A DNA stretch of 42,184 nucleotides, from positions 1 through 42,184 of the forward strand of contig CABIXF010000035.1 of NCBI GenBank assembly GCA_902362595.1, in the 5' to 3' direction. The notes under the pieces were generated by a model. It was not told where the DNA came from. It ran no database searches and was given only the letters and a program-made list of their open reading frames with translations. Source of the stretch: Bacteroidaceae bacterium. Lineage in GTDB: Bacteria; Bacteroidota; Bacteroidia; Bacteroidales; Bacteroidaceae. Positions 1 through 7,230 of the stretch are shown here, piece after piece (the stretch's first letter is position 1; every line of letters begins with the position of its first letter). Made by a program: the position numbers and the translations under genes.

Positions 1-67
1 ATGGGATGAGAATTTCATGGAGAAACTTATTCTGGAAACAATTAACTTCCTTAATATCGGAGATTGA
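1..67 (+). CDS. C-terminal tail of a truncated upstream gene (possible)
   Basis: An open frame runs in from the window edge (phase: first full codon at position 2) and stops at TGA 65-67. It gives about 21 residues ending in FLNIGD. The tail is mixed hydrophobic and charged, like a normal protein end, but it is too short to place in a family. It is called only because the frame is open to the edge and the next 200 bases hold repeats and a promoter, which is what would follow a gene end. It could be chance. Confidence 0.3.
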   Translation, partial: WDENFMEKLILETINFLNIGD

Positions 68-98
68 TGCGTTTTCTCTGCTATTCCTAGTCTTAAAT

Positions 99-186
99 AC
101 CTCGACACGAACGTGACGAGATCGTGACACGTTCGTGCTGAGGTCTCGTCACGTTCGTGTCGAGCTCTCCGCAGCTACGTGTCGAG
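99..186. repeat. 22-bp-period palindromic repeat array
   Basis: Four adjacent units of 22 bp (99-120, 121-142, 143-164, 165-186). The core is CACGAACGTG in unit 1, its reverse complement CACGTTCGTG in units 2 and 3, and a degenerate CAGCTACGTG in unit 4. Three units end in CGAG and one in TGAG. Because unit 1 is inverted, 101-121 and 144-164 form a perfect 21-bp inverted repeat around a 22-bp spacer. The array lies in an intergenic space just upstream of a promoter. There are no unique spacers, so it is not CRISPR. Confidence 0.85.
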
Positions 187-210
187 ATGAAATTGTCCTT
201 TTAAAATTAA

Positions 211-242
211 TTTGTCTTCCTGACGATAAACTTTTAACTTTG
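211..242 (+). promoter_or_regulatory. Bacteroidetes-type promoter for the NAD(P)H oxidoreductase gene
   Basis: TTTG at 211-214, a 20-bp spacer, then TAACTTTG at 235-242. This fits the Bacteroidetes primary sigma consensus TTTG-N19-21-TAnnTTTG. Transcription would start near 249, leaving a leader of about 47 nt before the ATG at 296. Confidence 0.7.
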
Positions 243-295
243 CAAGGTTAGGGATTTAAACCACAAAAGTAAATAGATTGATAAAACTGGACATC

Positions 296-856
296 ATGAA
301 AAAGATTCTAATCGTATCGGGACATCCCGACTTAAATGATTCGTTTGCCAACAAAACGATATTGGAAGAAGTGCATAAACTGTTGCCGGAAGCAGAGATT
401 GCTTACCTGGACAAACTCTATCCGGATTTTCAAATCGACGTGCAGAAAGAACAGGAACGGCTGCTCCGGGCCGACATCATCGTATTGCAGTATCCGCTGT
501 TCTGGTACACGGCCCCTTCTCTCCTGCACCGCTGGATAGAAAAGACTTTTACCCACGGATTCTCACACGGAAAAACGGGCGACAAGCTGAAAGGAAAACA
601 GTTGGTGCTGTCGTTCACGGCGGGGGCACCGGAGGAAATGTACAGCCCCGAAGGGCCGCAGCAGCATTCCATCGATGATTTCCTGACGCCCTACAGACAG
701 ATGGCTCATCTCTGCCAGCTGGAGTGGAGCGGCTATATTTTCAGCGGGGGACTTTCGTATGCGAGCCGCCACGACGAAAAGGAGCTGGCCCGGATGAAGG
801 AGAAATCCATCCGTCACGCCCAGTTGCTGGTGGAGAAGCTGAAAGGCATGGAATAA
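296..856 (+). CDS. NAD(P)H:quinone oxidoreductase, flavodoxin-like fold (KefF/MdaB type)
   Basis: A 186-residue flavoprotein. The start KKILIVSGHPDLNDSFAN is the usual FMN/FAD phosphate-binding beginning of the Flavodoxin_2 family. The middle motif QYPLFWYTAPSLLHRWIEK (flavin and dimer region) and FTAGAPEEMY follow in the usual order. Members reduce quinones or azo compounds with NAD(P)H in the cytosol, and some partner potassium efflux systems; the substrate here is unknown. I chose the ATG at 296 over an in-frame TTG at 278 because the family begins directly with the first beta strand and 296 sits at a normal distance from the promoter. It is a single-gene unit that ends in a strong hairpin terminator. 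It has no evident link to the B12 genes beyond position. Confidence 0.9.
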   Translation: MKKILIVSGHPDLNDSFANKTILEEVHKLLPEAEIAYLDKLYPDFQIDVQKEQERLLRADIIVLQYPLFWYTAPSLLHRWIEKTFTHGFSHGKTGDKLKGKQLVLSFTAGAPEEMYSPEGPQQHSIDDFLTPYRQMAHLCQLEWSGYIFSGGLSYASRHDEKELARMKEKSIRHAQLLVEKLKGME

Positions 857-884
857 AAAAAGGAGGGACTTCCCTCCTTTTTTG
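856..884. terminator. Bidirectional intrinsic terminator
   Basis: GGAGGG at 862-867 pairs with CCCTCC at 872-877 around the loop ACTT. The stem is flanked by A6 at 856-861 and T6 at 878-883, so either strand ends in a U tract. It sits between the converging oxidoreductase and adenosyltransferase genes. Confidence 0.85.
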
Positions 885-891
885 GTTTTCT

Positions 892-1473
892 TCATTCCTC
901 TTTCCGCTTCTTCCGCTTGTAGGCGAAACTCATCCATTTCTCTTCGGGCCATTGCTGCCGCTGCATCTCAAACCGGGCCATCACGAAAAGCAAATCCGAC
1001 AGGCGGTTGATGAACCGGAGAATCGCCTGCGGGACGGGGTCCGTGCGGTGAAGGGTCCACAGCCGCCGTTCTGCCCTGCGCGTCACGGCCCTCGCATACT
1101 GTAACTGGGCAGACAGCGGAGTGCCGCCCGGCAGGATGAAATAGCCGTTTTCTTCCAGCTGCGACATCATCTCGTCCATCCACTCCTCGCAAAACTTGTC
1201 CAAGTCCTGCGGCAGTTCATTCGGATTCTGTTCCCTCAGCGCGGAAGGGGTTGCCACATGACTCATCACGACCATCAGGTTGCGCTGGATGAAACAGAGT
1301 TTTTGCTGCCACGCATCGGTCTCCGGCAACAGGCTCCGGATGATGCCGAGCAGGGTGTTCAGCTCGTCCAGGCAGCCATTCGCTTCGATGCGGATGTCGT
1401 CTTTGGGCACACGTGAACCCCCATGGATGCCGGTCGTTCCGTCGTCTCCGGTCCGGGTATATATTTTTCTCAT
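892..1473 (-). CDS. PduO-type cob(I)alamin adenosyltransferase
   Basis: A 193-residue protein that transfers the 5'-deoxyadenosyl group of ATP to cob(I)alamin or a cob(I)inamide precursor, forming the Co-C bond of adenosylcobalamin. The family signature is clear: YTRTGDDGTTG at residues 4-14 (ATP binding), then NGCLDELNTLLG near residue 33, then TRRAERRLW and INRLSDLLFVMARFEM in the C-terminal helices. The helical bundle acts as a trimer in the cytosol. The ATG at 1473 is preferred to the longer frame to 1542, since the longer frame would overlap cbiA by 59 bases and add a tail the family lacks. It is the last gene of the minus-strand cbiK-cbiA-adenosyltransferase operon, 10 bases after cbiA. 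Confidence 0.92.
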   Translation of the reverse strand: MRKIYTRTGDDGTTGIHGGSRVPKDDIRIEANGCLDELNTLLGIIRSLLPETDAWQQKLCFIQRNLMVVMSHVATPSALREQNPNELPQDLDKFCEEWMDEMMSQLEENGYFILPGGTPLSAQLQYARAVTRRAERRLWTLHRTDPVPQAILRFINRLSDLLFVMARFEMQRQQWPEEKWMSFAYKRKKRKEE

Positions 1474-1483
1474 GCTCTTCAAT

Positions 1484-2800
1484 TTAATCCCATAAGTTAA
1501 AAAAGTCGTTCTCTCCCCAATACCAGTGCGTGTATCCGGCAATCACGTTCCTGTAACGGTACAAGGGGGTGTCTACCGGCCCACCTTTCACATTGTACTG
1601 GCAAACCTCGGAGGGCAGCGCATCGGGCTGGACGACCGACGAATAGTGGAACTCATGTCCCTTGAGCTGCATGCCCCGATAACGGACCGTACGATAGCCC
1701 AGGTGCAGACGCATTTTCTCCAGCGTACAATCCAAAGGCAGCACGCCCGCCATCGGATACACCTCTCCCTCCTGCGAAACCAGTTGCCGGCACAGATACA
1801 TCATTCCTCCACACTCGGCAAACAGTCGCCTGCCCTGCCCGGCGAAGTCTCTCAGCTGTGCACCCAACCGTACATTGCGGCTCAGGGCGTCGGCGAAGAA
1901 CTCCGGATAACCGCCCGGCAGGTACACGTAGTCGGCCTGTGGCAGTGCATCGCCTGCCAGCGGACTGAAGGTCACGACTTCCGCCTTTTGGGAAAAGACG
2001 TCCAGGTTCTCTTTATAGAGGAAGTTGAAGGCGGCATCCTGTGCCACCGCGATGCGTTTCCGCCCCGATTCGCCGGAGGCAACCGCGGAGGCCGGAGTCG
2101 CATCGAACACTTCCTGCGGACGGGTGGTCAGCGCCAGCAAGCGGTCCACGTCCACGTATTGCTCGATTAAATCGGCCACTCTGTCGGACAGGGCATCGAT
2201 TTCCGCAGCCCGACCGATGGTCAGTCCCAAATGGCGGGAAGGGACTTCGATATCCTTTACCTTGGGCAGATAGCCCAAATCGGCTACGCCCACATCGGCA
2301 CAGGCCTCTTTCAGGTACGCATAGTGCGAGGGAGAACCTACCTGGTTGAAGATGACTCCCGCCACTTCCACCTGGGGGCAGAAATGCTTCAGCCCATACA
2401 AGACTGCGGCGACGGTGTAGGCCGAAGAACGTGCGTTGAGAATCACGATGACGGGCAGATGCAGCAGGGAGGCAATCTCGGCACTGCTCCCTTTCATTCG
2501 GTCGTATCCGTCGAACAGGCCCATGACACCTTCCACCACACAGGCCGATGCCTCCCGGGCGTACCGGGAATAGACTGCCCGCACATGGGCCTCCGAGGCC
2601 ATCCAGGTGTCTAGGTTCACAGACTCCCGTCCCGCGGCGAGGGCATGAAACTTCCCGTCGATGTAATCGGGGCCGCACTTGAAGGGTTGCACAATCAGGC
2701 CCCTCCTTTTGAGTACCCGCAGCAGGCCCATCGTAAAGGTGGTCTTGCCGCTTCCGGAAGCGGCAGCGGCAATCAGGAATTGAGGTTTGGCTAACGACAT
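1484..2800 (-). CDS. cbiA: Cobyrinate a,c-diamide synthase (CbiA)
   Basis: A 438-residue, two-domain amidotransferase that uses ATP and glutamine to amidate the a and c side chains of cob(II)yrinate. The N-terminal dethiobiotin-synthetase-like domain has the P-loop AASGSGKTT at residues 13-21 and then KCGPDYIDGKFH. The C-terminal class I glutaminase domain has YLPGGYPE and the nucleophile cysteine in FAECGGMMYL, with the catalytic histidine near GHEFHYS. Length is normal for CbiA. It is the last corrin-ring step encoded here. It lies 17 bases after cbiK and 10 bases before the adenosyltransferase gene, so the three are very likely co-transcribed. The a,c-diamide is also an early adenosylation substrate, which fits the neighbour. 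Confidence 0.95.
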   Translation of the reverse strand: MSLAKPQFLIAAAASGSGKTTFTMGLLRVLKRRGLIVQPFKCGPDYIDGKFHALAAGRESVNLDTWMASEAHVRAVYSRYAREASACVVEGVMGLFDGYDRMKGSSAEIASLLHLPVIVILNARSSAYTVAAVLYGLKHFCPQVEVAGVIFNQVGSPSHYAYLKEACADVGVADLGYLPKVKDIEVPSRHLGLTIGRAAEIDALSDRVADLIEQYVDVDRLLALTTRPQEVFDATPASAVASGESGRKRIAVAQDAAFNFLYKENLDVFSQKAEVVTFSPLAGDALPQADYVYLPGGYPEFFADALSRNVRLGAQLRDFAGQGRRLFAECGGMMYLCRQLVSQEGEVYPMAGVLPLDCTLEKMRLHLGYRTVRYRGMQLKGHEFHYSSVVQPDALPSEVCQYNVKGGPVDTPLYRYRNVIAGYTHWYWGENDFFNLWD

Positions 2801-2817
2801 AAGTTTTCCGTTTTTAG

Positions 2818-3750
2818 TCAGTCTTTTTCTTGGGCATAAGCCTTCTTTTTCTGCACGATGTCCACCTGCTTGTGCTGAAGGATAAAGCGGATGTGGTCGA
2901 GGTAAAGCTGCTGGATGGCGGGTTGTTCTCCCAGGCCTTCCAACAGGGCGGTCACCTGGTAGCCTTTCTTTTCCAGGGCGGCTTTCATGTCGTCCGCAAT
3001 GTCGTTCTTGGCATGGTCGCCGGCCACAAACATGAAGGGAATCAGCTGTACCTGCTTGATTTTTTTCTGCGCTTCCAGCCGGCCGATGGCATTGTCGAAG
3101 GTGGGATAGCCTTCTACCGTTCCGACGGCAAAATCGGTATGGCCTTCCGCCTGCAGCATGTAGTCCAGCATGGCATACTGGGCAGTGGCGGGGGTGTAGG
3201 TGCCGTGCCCCACCAGGATGGTGAAGGTTTTCTCCCGGCTTTTTGCGACCAGGCAGTCAATCACCTGCTTGTAGTCTTCCGGGGTGTAAAGCAGGGGCAT
3301 GCCCAGACGGATTTCCTTGAACAGAGGGCGCATCAGGTCGATGTCCTTGCGGAGCGATTCCATCTCGATGCCGTCGATGATGTTGGTCGACTGGATAATG
3401 ACGTGGGTGTAGCCGTCCGCCTTCAGCTGGGCCAGGGCTTCCACCGGATTCAGTTTGCGCATACCCCGCTTGGCCAGCCGGCGCATGATGATGCGCGAGG
3501 TATAGGCTTCGCGGAACTCCAGCTGGGGAAATTCGGCCTTGGCCTTCTGGTTGAGGGCGTCGATGGTGAGGGCACGGGTGTCGTCGTGCGTGGTACCGAA
3601 ATGGACCATCAGCAACGCGATTTTATCGCCTTCCTGAAGATGCTGCATCACATCTTCCGACACGAAAATTCCTTCTTCCTGTGCATGCACCGGCACGCAG
3701 ATTCCACCTAAAGCGAGGCAACAAGCCACGAGAAAAGTTCTTGCTTTCAT
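2818..3750 (-). CDS. cbiK: CbiK-type sirohydrochlorin cobaltochelatase with a signal peptide
   Basis: A 310-residue CbiK-family chelatase, the family that inserts Co(II) into sirohydrochlorin. The two family histidine regions are present: LMVHFGTTHDDTR near the start of the mature protein, and TILVGHGTYTP in the second half. IIQSTNIIDGIEME lies between them. Unlike cytosolic CbiK, it begins with a typical Sec signal, a hydrophobic stretch ending VHA before QEEG, so export is predicted. A hydrophobic cysteine is present but does not fit a lipobox. The ATG at 3750 begins the signal peptide; the frame to 3825 adds sequence with no signal logic. Exported CbiK proteins are known in Desulfovibrio (CbiKP), and Porphyromonas IhtB is a CbiK-like haemin-binding lipoprotein, so a role in tetrapyrrole binding or metal removal is possible. 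First gene of its operon. Confidence 0.88.
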   Translation of the reverse strand: MKARTFLVACCLALGGICVPVHAQEEGIFVSEDVMQHLQEGDKIALLMVHFGTTHDDTRALTIDALNQKAKAEFPQLEFREAYTSRIIMRRLAKRGMRKLNPVEALAQLKADGYTHVIIQSTNIIDGIEMESLRKDIDLMRPLFKEIRLGMPLLYTPEDYKQVIDCLVAKSREKTFTILVGHGTYTPATAQYAMLDYMLQAEGHTDFAVGTVEGYPTFDNAIGRLEAQKKIKQVQLIPFMFVAGDHAKNDIADDMKAALEKKGYQVTALLEGLGEQPAIQQLYLDHIRFILQHKQVDIVQKKKAYAQEKD

Positions 3751-3785
3751 AAATACCAGACAAATTTGTGAATCATAATCGGTGA

Positions 3786-3793
3786 CAAAGATA
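3786..3793 (-). promoter_or_regulatory. -7 box of the cbiK-cbiA operon
   Basis: Read on the minus strand this is TATCTTTG, a full match to TAnnTTTG, 36 bases upstream of the cbiK ATG. A weak TTTC about 21 bases further upstream could act as the -33 element. Confidence 0.6.
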
Positions 3794-3824
3794 ATGCCAT
3801 CTGCGCATTTCTCGGAAACGGACA

Positions 3825-3846
3825 ATACTATAGATTGTTATAGTAT
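3825..3846. promoter_or_regulatory. 8+8 bp palindrome, likely operator between divergent B12 operons
   Basis: ATACTATA at 3825-3832 and TATAGTAT at 3839-3846 are perfect reverse complements around the 6-bp spacer GATTGT. The site sits between the cbiK promoter (-7 at 3786-3793) and the btuF promoter (-7 at 3890-3897), upstream of both, where a dimeric regulator could act on either. A near copy of the left half and spacer, TACTATAGTTTGTTA, occurs at about 14778-14792, just before the DUF4374 gene. Confidence 0.5.
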
Positions 3847-3889
3847 GACAAAAAGTAATGACAGGGAGGCTGTTTTTAATTATATCTTT

Positions 3890-3897
3890 TAACTTTG
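3890..3897 (+). promoter_or_regulatory. -7 box for btuFCD
   Basis: TAACTTTG fits TAnnTTTG, about 100 bases before the btuF ATG. No good -33 TTTG stands at the expected distance, so the promoter may need an activator. No cobalamin riboswitch was recognised in the leader. Confidence 0.5.
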
Positions 3898-3996
3898 CAA
3901 AGCTATTTTTCAATTGAGACAGAAAATACGAACACTTCTTGCATCCTTCCGGAACGGTTCGGAGAGCAGAAAGTGATTACCTACGAATAACAGACC

Positions 3997-5163
3997 ATGA
4001 AACATCTATTTTGGTGGGTATGCCTGGCCATACCCTTCTTGTTTGGCTGCGGAGCGAAGAAAAGCTCGAATACAGAGGAGAAAACGAATGCAAACGGCAC
4101 TGTCACCCCTGCCGATACGAACGTCCGCATTGTCCCTCGATACGCGAAGGGATTTCAGGTGACTTACACGGACAAGGGCTATTGCCTGCTGGACATCAAA
4201 GACCCGCAAAAGGAAGAAGGCGGAGAATCGTATCACTTTGTCCTGGCGCCGAAAGGAACCAAAGTCACCGATGCGCCTGAGGGCTACACCGTCATCGAAA
4301 CGCCGGTCAAGAGCACGGTCTGCATGACTTCCCTGCAACTTTCCAATTTTATCAAACTCTCGGCCCTGGATGCCGTGGTCGGGATTACCAGTACCCGCCA
4401 TCTTTTCAATGCCGACATGCAGAAGCGGCTGAAGGAAGGAAAGACGCACAAGATTGGCATCGAGGGCAACTTCGACAACGAGGTCATCATGGGTATCCAT
4501 CCCGACATCATCCTGATTTCTCCCTTCAAGCGCGGAGGATATGACGCCCTGACGGAAGTGGGCATTCCCCTCATCCCGCACCTGGGCTACAAGGAGATGA
4601 CTCCCCTGGGCCAGGCAGAATGGATCAAGTTTGTCGGGCTGCTGATTGGAAAGGAAGCACAGGCCAACCGGATTTTTGCGGAGATAGAGAAACGTTACCA
4701 GGAATTGGTGCAGCTTACCGCGCAGGTGAAGAAACGGCCGGTTGTGTTCAGTGGCGAACTGAGAGGCGGCAACTGGTATGCCGTCGGGGGAAAGAGCTTC
4801 TTGGCCCAGCTGTTCAAGGATGCGGGGGCCGACTATTTCCTGAAGGAGGATACGCACTCGGGCGGGGTGTCGCTCGACTTTGAAACGGTCTACAGTCAGG
4901 CGGCGTATGCGGACTACTGGAGAATCGTCAACAGCTACAAAGGGAAGTTCTCTTACGAGGCCCTGCAAGCCGAGGACGTCCGCTATGCCGATTTTCAGGC
5001 GTTCAAGAAGAAGCAGGTCATCTATTGCAACATGAGCGAGAAACCGTTTTACGAGAGTATGCCGATGGAACCGGAAGTGGTGCTGGCCGACCTGATTGCC
5101 ATCTTCCATCCGCAGCTGTTGCCCGACCATACCCCCCGTTATTATGAATGCTTAAAACCCTAA
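3997..5163 (+). CDS. btuF: ABC importer substrate-binding lipoprotein, BtuF/FecB-like
   Basis: A 388-residue periplasmic binding protein of the siderophore/cobalamin class. The N-terminus is a lipoprotein signal with lipobox LFGC followed by GAKKSS, so it is anchored in a membrane facing the periplasm. The two lobes are joined by a long helix as usual in class III binding proteins. Visible blocks include SALDAVVGITSTRH, HPDIILISPF and the C-terminal region beginning RPVVFSGEL. Its genes follow as permease (13 bases later) and ATPase, giving a complete importer. The B12 substrate is inferred from the surrounding cbi genes. Haem or another tetrapyrrole is the main alternative, because a CbiK-like lipoprotein stands beside a similar transporter in the Porphyromonas iht locus. 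Confidence 0.82.
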   Translation: MKHLFWWVCLAIPFLFGCGAKKSSNTEEKTNANGTVTPADTNVRIVPRYAKGFQVTYTDKGYCLLDIKDPQKEEGGESYHFVLAPKGTKVTDAPEGYTVIETPVKSTVCMTSLQLSNFIKLSALDAVVGITSTRHLFNADMQKRLKEGKTHKIGIEGNFDNEVIMGIHPDIILISPFKRGGYDALTEVGIPLIPHLGYKEMTPLGQAEWIKFVGLLIGKEAQANRIFAEIEKRYQELVQLTAQVKKRPVVFSGELRGGNWYAVGGKSFLAQLFKDAGADYFLKEDTHSGGVSLDFETVYSQAAYADYWRIVNSYKGKFSYEALQAEDVRYADFQAFKKKQVIYCNMSEKPFYESMPMEPEVVLADLIAIFHPQLLPDHTPRYYECLKP

Positions 5164-5176
5164 TCCCCTTTCTTGC

Positions 5177-6214
5177 ATGAAACGTCCGGTCGCACTTTAT
5201 ATGGTGTTCATCGCCCTGCTGATTTTTGTTTTCTTCCTCTTGAACCTGCTCCTGGGGTCTGTATCGATTCCGTTCAAGGAGGTGTGGCAGATTTTGTGGG
5301 GGAATTCGCACGACAACGAAATTTGGTACAACATCATCTGGAAATCCCGTATTCCACAGGCGCTGACGGCCCTCGTGGCAGGAGCCGGACTGTCGGTCAG
5401 CGGACTCCAGATGCAGACGGTGTTCCGCAACCCGCTGGCCGGACCTTCCGTGCTGGGCATCAGCTCCGGCGCGAGCATGGGCGTGGCCTTCGTGGTCCTG
5501 CTGTCCGGTACCCTCGGCGGAGTGGCTTTGAGCAAGATTGGCATCATGGGCGAAATCGCCTTGACCCTTTCGGCCATCATCGGCTCGCTGTCGGTCATGG
5601 CACTCATCATCTTCGTTTCGCAGAAAGTGAAGGGAAACGTGACCCTGCTGATTATCGGGGTGATGGTGGGCTATGTGGCCAACGCGGTAATCGGGGTACT
5701 GAAATACTTCAGTGTGGAGGAGGATATCCGGGCCTACGTCATCTGGGGACTAGGCAGCTTTGCCCGCGTATCGGGCAACCAGATGACGCTGTTTGTCTCG
5801 ATTATGCTGGTGCTCCTGCCCGTCTCTTTCCTGCTGGTGAAAACGTTGAACCTGCTGTTGCTGGGAGATGCCTACGCGCGCAACCTGGGACTGAACATCA
5901 AGCGGGCCAGACTGCAGGTCATCACCTGCTCGGGCGTGCTGGTGGCCATCGTCACGGCCTATTGCGGTCCCATCATCTTCCTGGGACTGGCGGTTCCTCA
6001 CCTCTGCCGCAGCCTATTCCGCACGTCAGACCACCGCATCCTGATGCCGGCCTCCCTGCTGATGGGAGGAGCCATGGCCCTGGTGTGCAACCTGATTGCA
6101 CGCATGCCGGGATTTGAAGGGGCACTTCCGGTCAACTCCGTGACGGCACTGGTGGGTGCGCCGGTGGTTATCTCGGTATTGTTCAACAAACGACGCAATG
6201 ACCTAAACGAATGA
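5177..6214 (+). CDS. btuC: ABC importer permease, FecCD/BtuC family
   Basis: A 345-residue integral membrane protein with about ten hydrophobic segments, the size and pattern of BtuC-type permeases. Family blocks are clear: WKSRIPQALTALVAGAGLSVSG in the first third (the widely conserved R-P-R/Q region), FRNPLAGPSVLGISSGAS, YCGPIIFLGLAVPHLCRSLF near residue 260 (the coupling region that meets the ATPase), and a C-terminal stretch ending in the charged tail KRRNDLNE. The permease dimer forms the inner-membrane pathway for cobalamin or a related tetrapyrrole. It starts 13 bases after btuF and its stop overlaps the ATPase start as ATGA, which is typical of translational coupling. Confidence 0.9.
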   Translation: MKRPVALYMVFIALLIFVFFLLNLLLGSVSIPFKEVWQILWGNSHDNEIWYNIIWKSRIPQALTALVAGAGLSVSGLQMQTVFRNPLAGPSVLGISSGASMGVAFVVLLSGTLGGVALSKIGIMGEIALTLSAIIGSLSVMALIIFVSQKVKGNVTLLIIGVMVGYVANAVIGVLKYFSVEEDIRAYVIWGLGSFARVSGNQMTLFVSIMLVLLPVSFLLVKTLNLLLLGDAYARNLGLNIKRARLQVITCSGVLVAIVTAYCGPIIFLGLAVPHLCRSLFRTSDHRILMPASLLMGGAMALVCNLIARMPGFEGALPVNSVTALVGAPVVISVLFNKRRNDLNE

Positions 6215-7230
6215 TGGAAAACAATCACATACAAATCAATCACCTCACCATCGGCTACAAGGAGAAAGGCAACCGGAAGGTGGTGGCTACCGACATCAAC
6301 GCCTGCCTCCACAGCGGGGAACTGACCTGCCTGTTGGGGGCGAACGGCATCGGAAAATCGACCTTGCTCCGCACCTTGTCCGGATTTCAGGCGCCGCTGG
6401 AAGGAGAAATCCTATTGAGAGGAAAACCGTTGTCCACGTATTCCGACAAGGAACTGGCCACGCTCATCGGGGTGGTGCTGACCGAGAAATGCGAGCTGCG
6501 CAACATGACGGTGGAAGAGCTGGTCGGCATGGGAAGAAGCCCGTACACCGGGTTCTGGGGCCGCTTGGGCAAGCACGACAGGGAGGTGATAGAAGAGTCC
6601 ATCCAACTGGTCGGCATCGGGCATCTGCGCTACCAGATGGTGCATCAGCTGAGCGACGGCGAGCGGCAGAAGGTCATGATTGCCAAAGCACTGGCACAGC
6701 AGACGGACATCATCTTTCTGGACGAACCGACCGCTTTCCTGGACTTTCCCAGCAAGGTGGAAATCATGCAACTGCTGTTCCGGTTGTCGCACACGGGCAA
6801 CCGCACCATCTTCCTGTCTACGCACGACCTGGAACTGGCGCTCCAGATTGCCGACAAAGTGTGGTTGATGAACAAGGAGAACGGGGTGAAGACCGGTACC
6901 CCGGAAGATTTGTCACTGGATGGGAGTCTCAGCCATTTCTTCCTGAGAAAAGGCATCCGGTTTGACAAGGAAAGCGGACTGTTCCGCATCGCCCGGCAGG
7001 CCACGGTTTCCGTACGTCTCACAGGGGAAGGAGACCGGTACACCATGGTGCAGAAGGCACTGGCCCGCCACGGCATTGAAGGCAACCGGCAGCATCGGTC
7101 CGACTGGTACATCGCGGTCACCGACGAGGCTTTCTTCCTCCATCCTGCTTCCGGACAGACCGTACAGGCAGCCACCATCGAAGAACTGCTGCAAGCCGTA
7201 CATCAGTTATTGGACGCCCTGCCCCACTAA
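6211..7230 (+). CDS. btuD: ABC importer ATPase, BtuD/FecE-like, with a C-terminal extension
   Basis: A 339-residue ATPase that powers the upstream importer. Walker A is LLGANGIGKSTLL near residue 41, the signature is HQLSDGERQKVMIAKALAQQ near residue 147, Walker B is IIFLDEPTAFLD near residue 169, and the switch histidine is in STHDLELAL. FecE/BtuD proteins usually end near residue 255, whereas this one has about 85 more residues after GIRFDKESGLF. The extra part looks like a small alpha/beta domain and could be regulatory. A second ATG at 6214 is equally possible as start. The 3' end overlaps the converging cbiJD gene by 24 bases (7207-7230), so the two operons meet tail to tail. Confidence 0.9.
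   Translation: MMENNHIQINHLTIGYKEKGNRKVVATDINACLHSGELTCLLGANGIGKSTLLRTLSGFQAPLEGEILLRGKPLSTYSDKELATLIGVVLTEKCELRNMTVEELVGMGRSPYTGFWGRLGKHDREVIEESIQLVGIGHLRYQMVHQLSDGERQKVMIAKALAQQTDIIFLDEPTAFLDFPSKVEIMQLLFRLSHTGNRTIFLSTHDLELALQIADKVWLMNKENGVKTGTPEDLSLDGSLSHFFLRKGIRFDKESGLFRIARQATVSVRLTGEGDRYTMVQKALARHGIEGNRQHRSDWYIAVTDEAFFLHPASGQTVQAATIEELLQAVHQLLDALPH

Noticed and set aside
99..186. CRISPR array
   Set aside because: The units are adjacent, 22 bp long and palindromic, with no unique spacers and no cas genes nearby. The same holds for 28543-28630.
278..295. Upstream TTG start for the oxidoreductase
   Set aside because: The family begins directly at the first beta strand, which the ATG at 296 gives.
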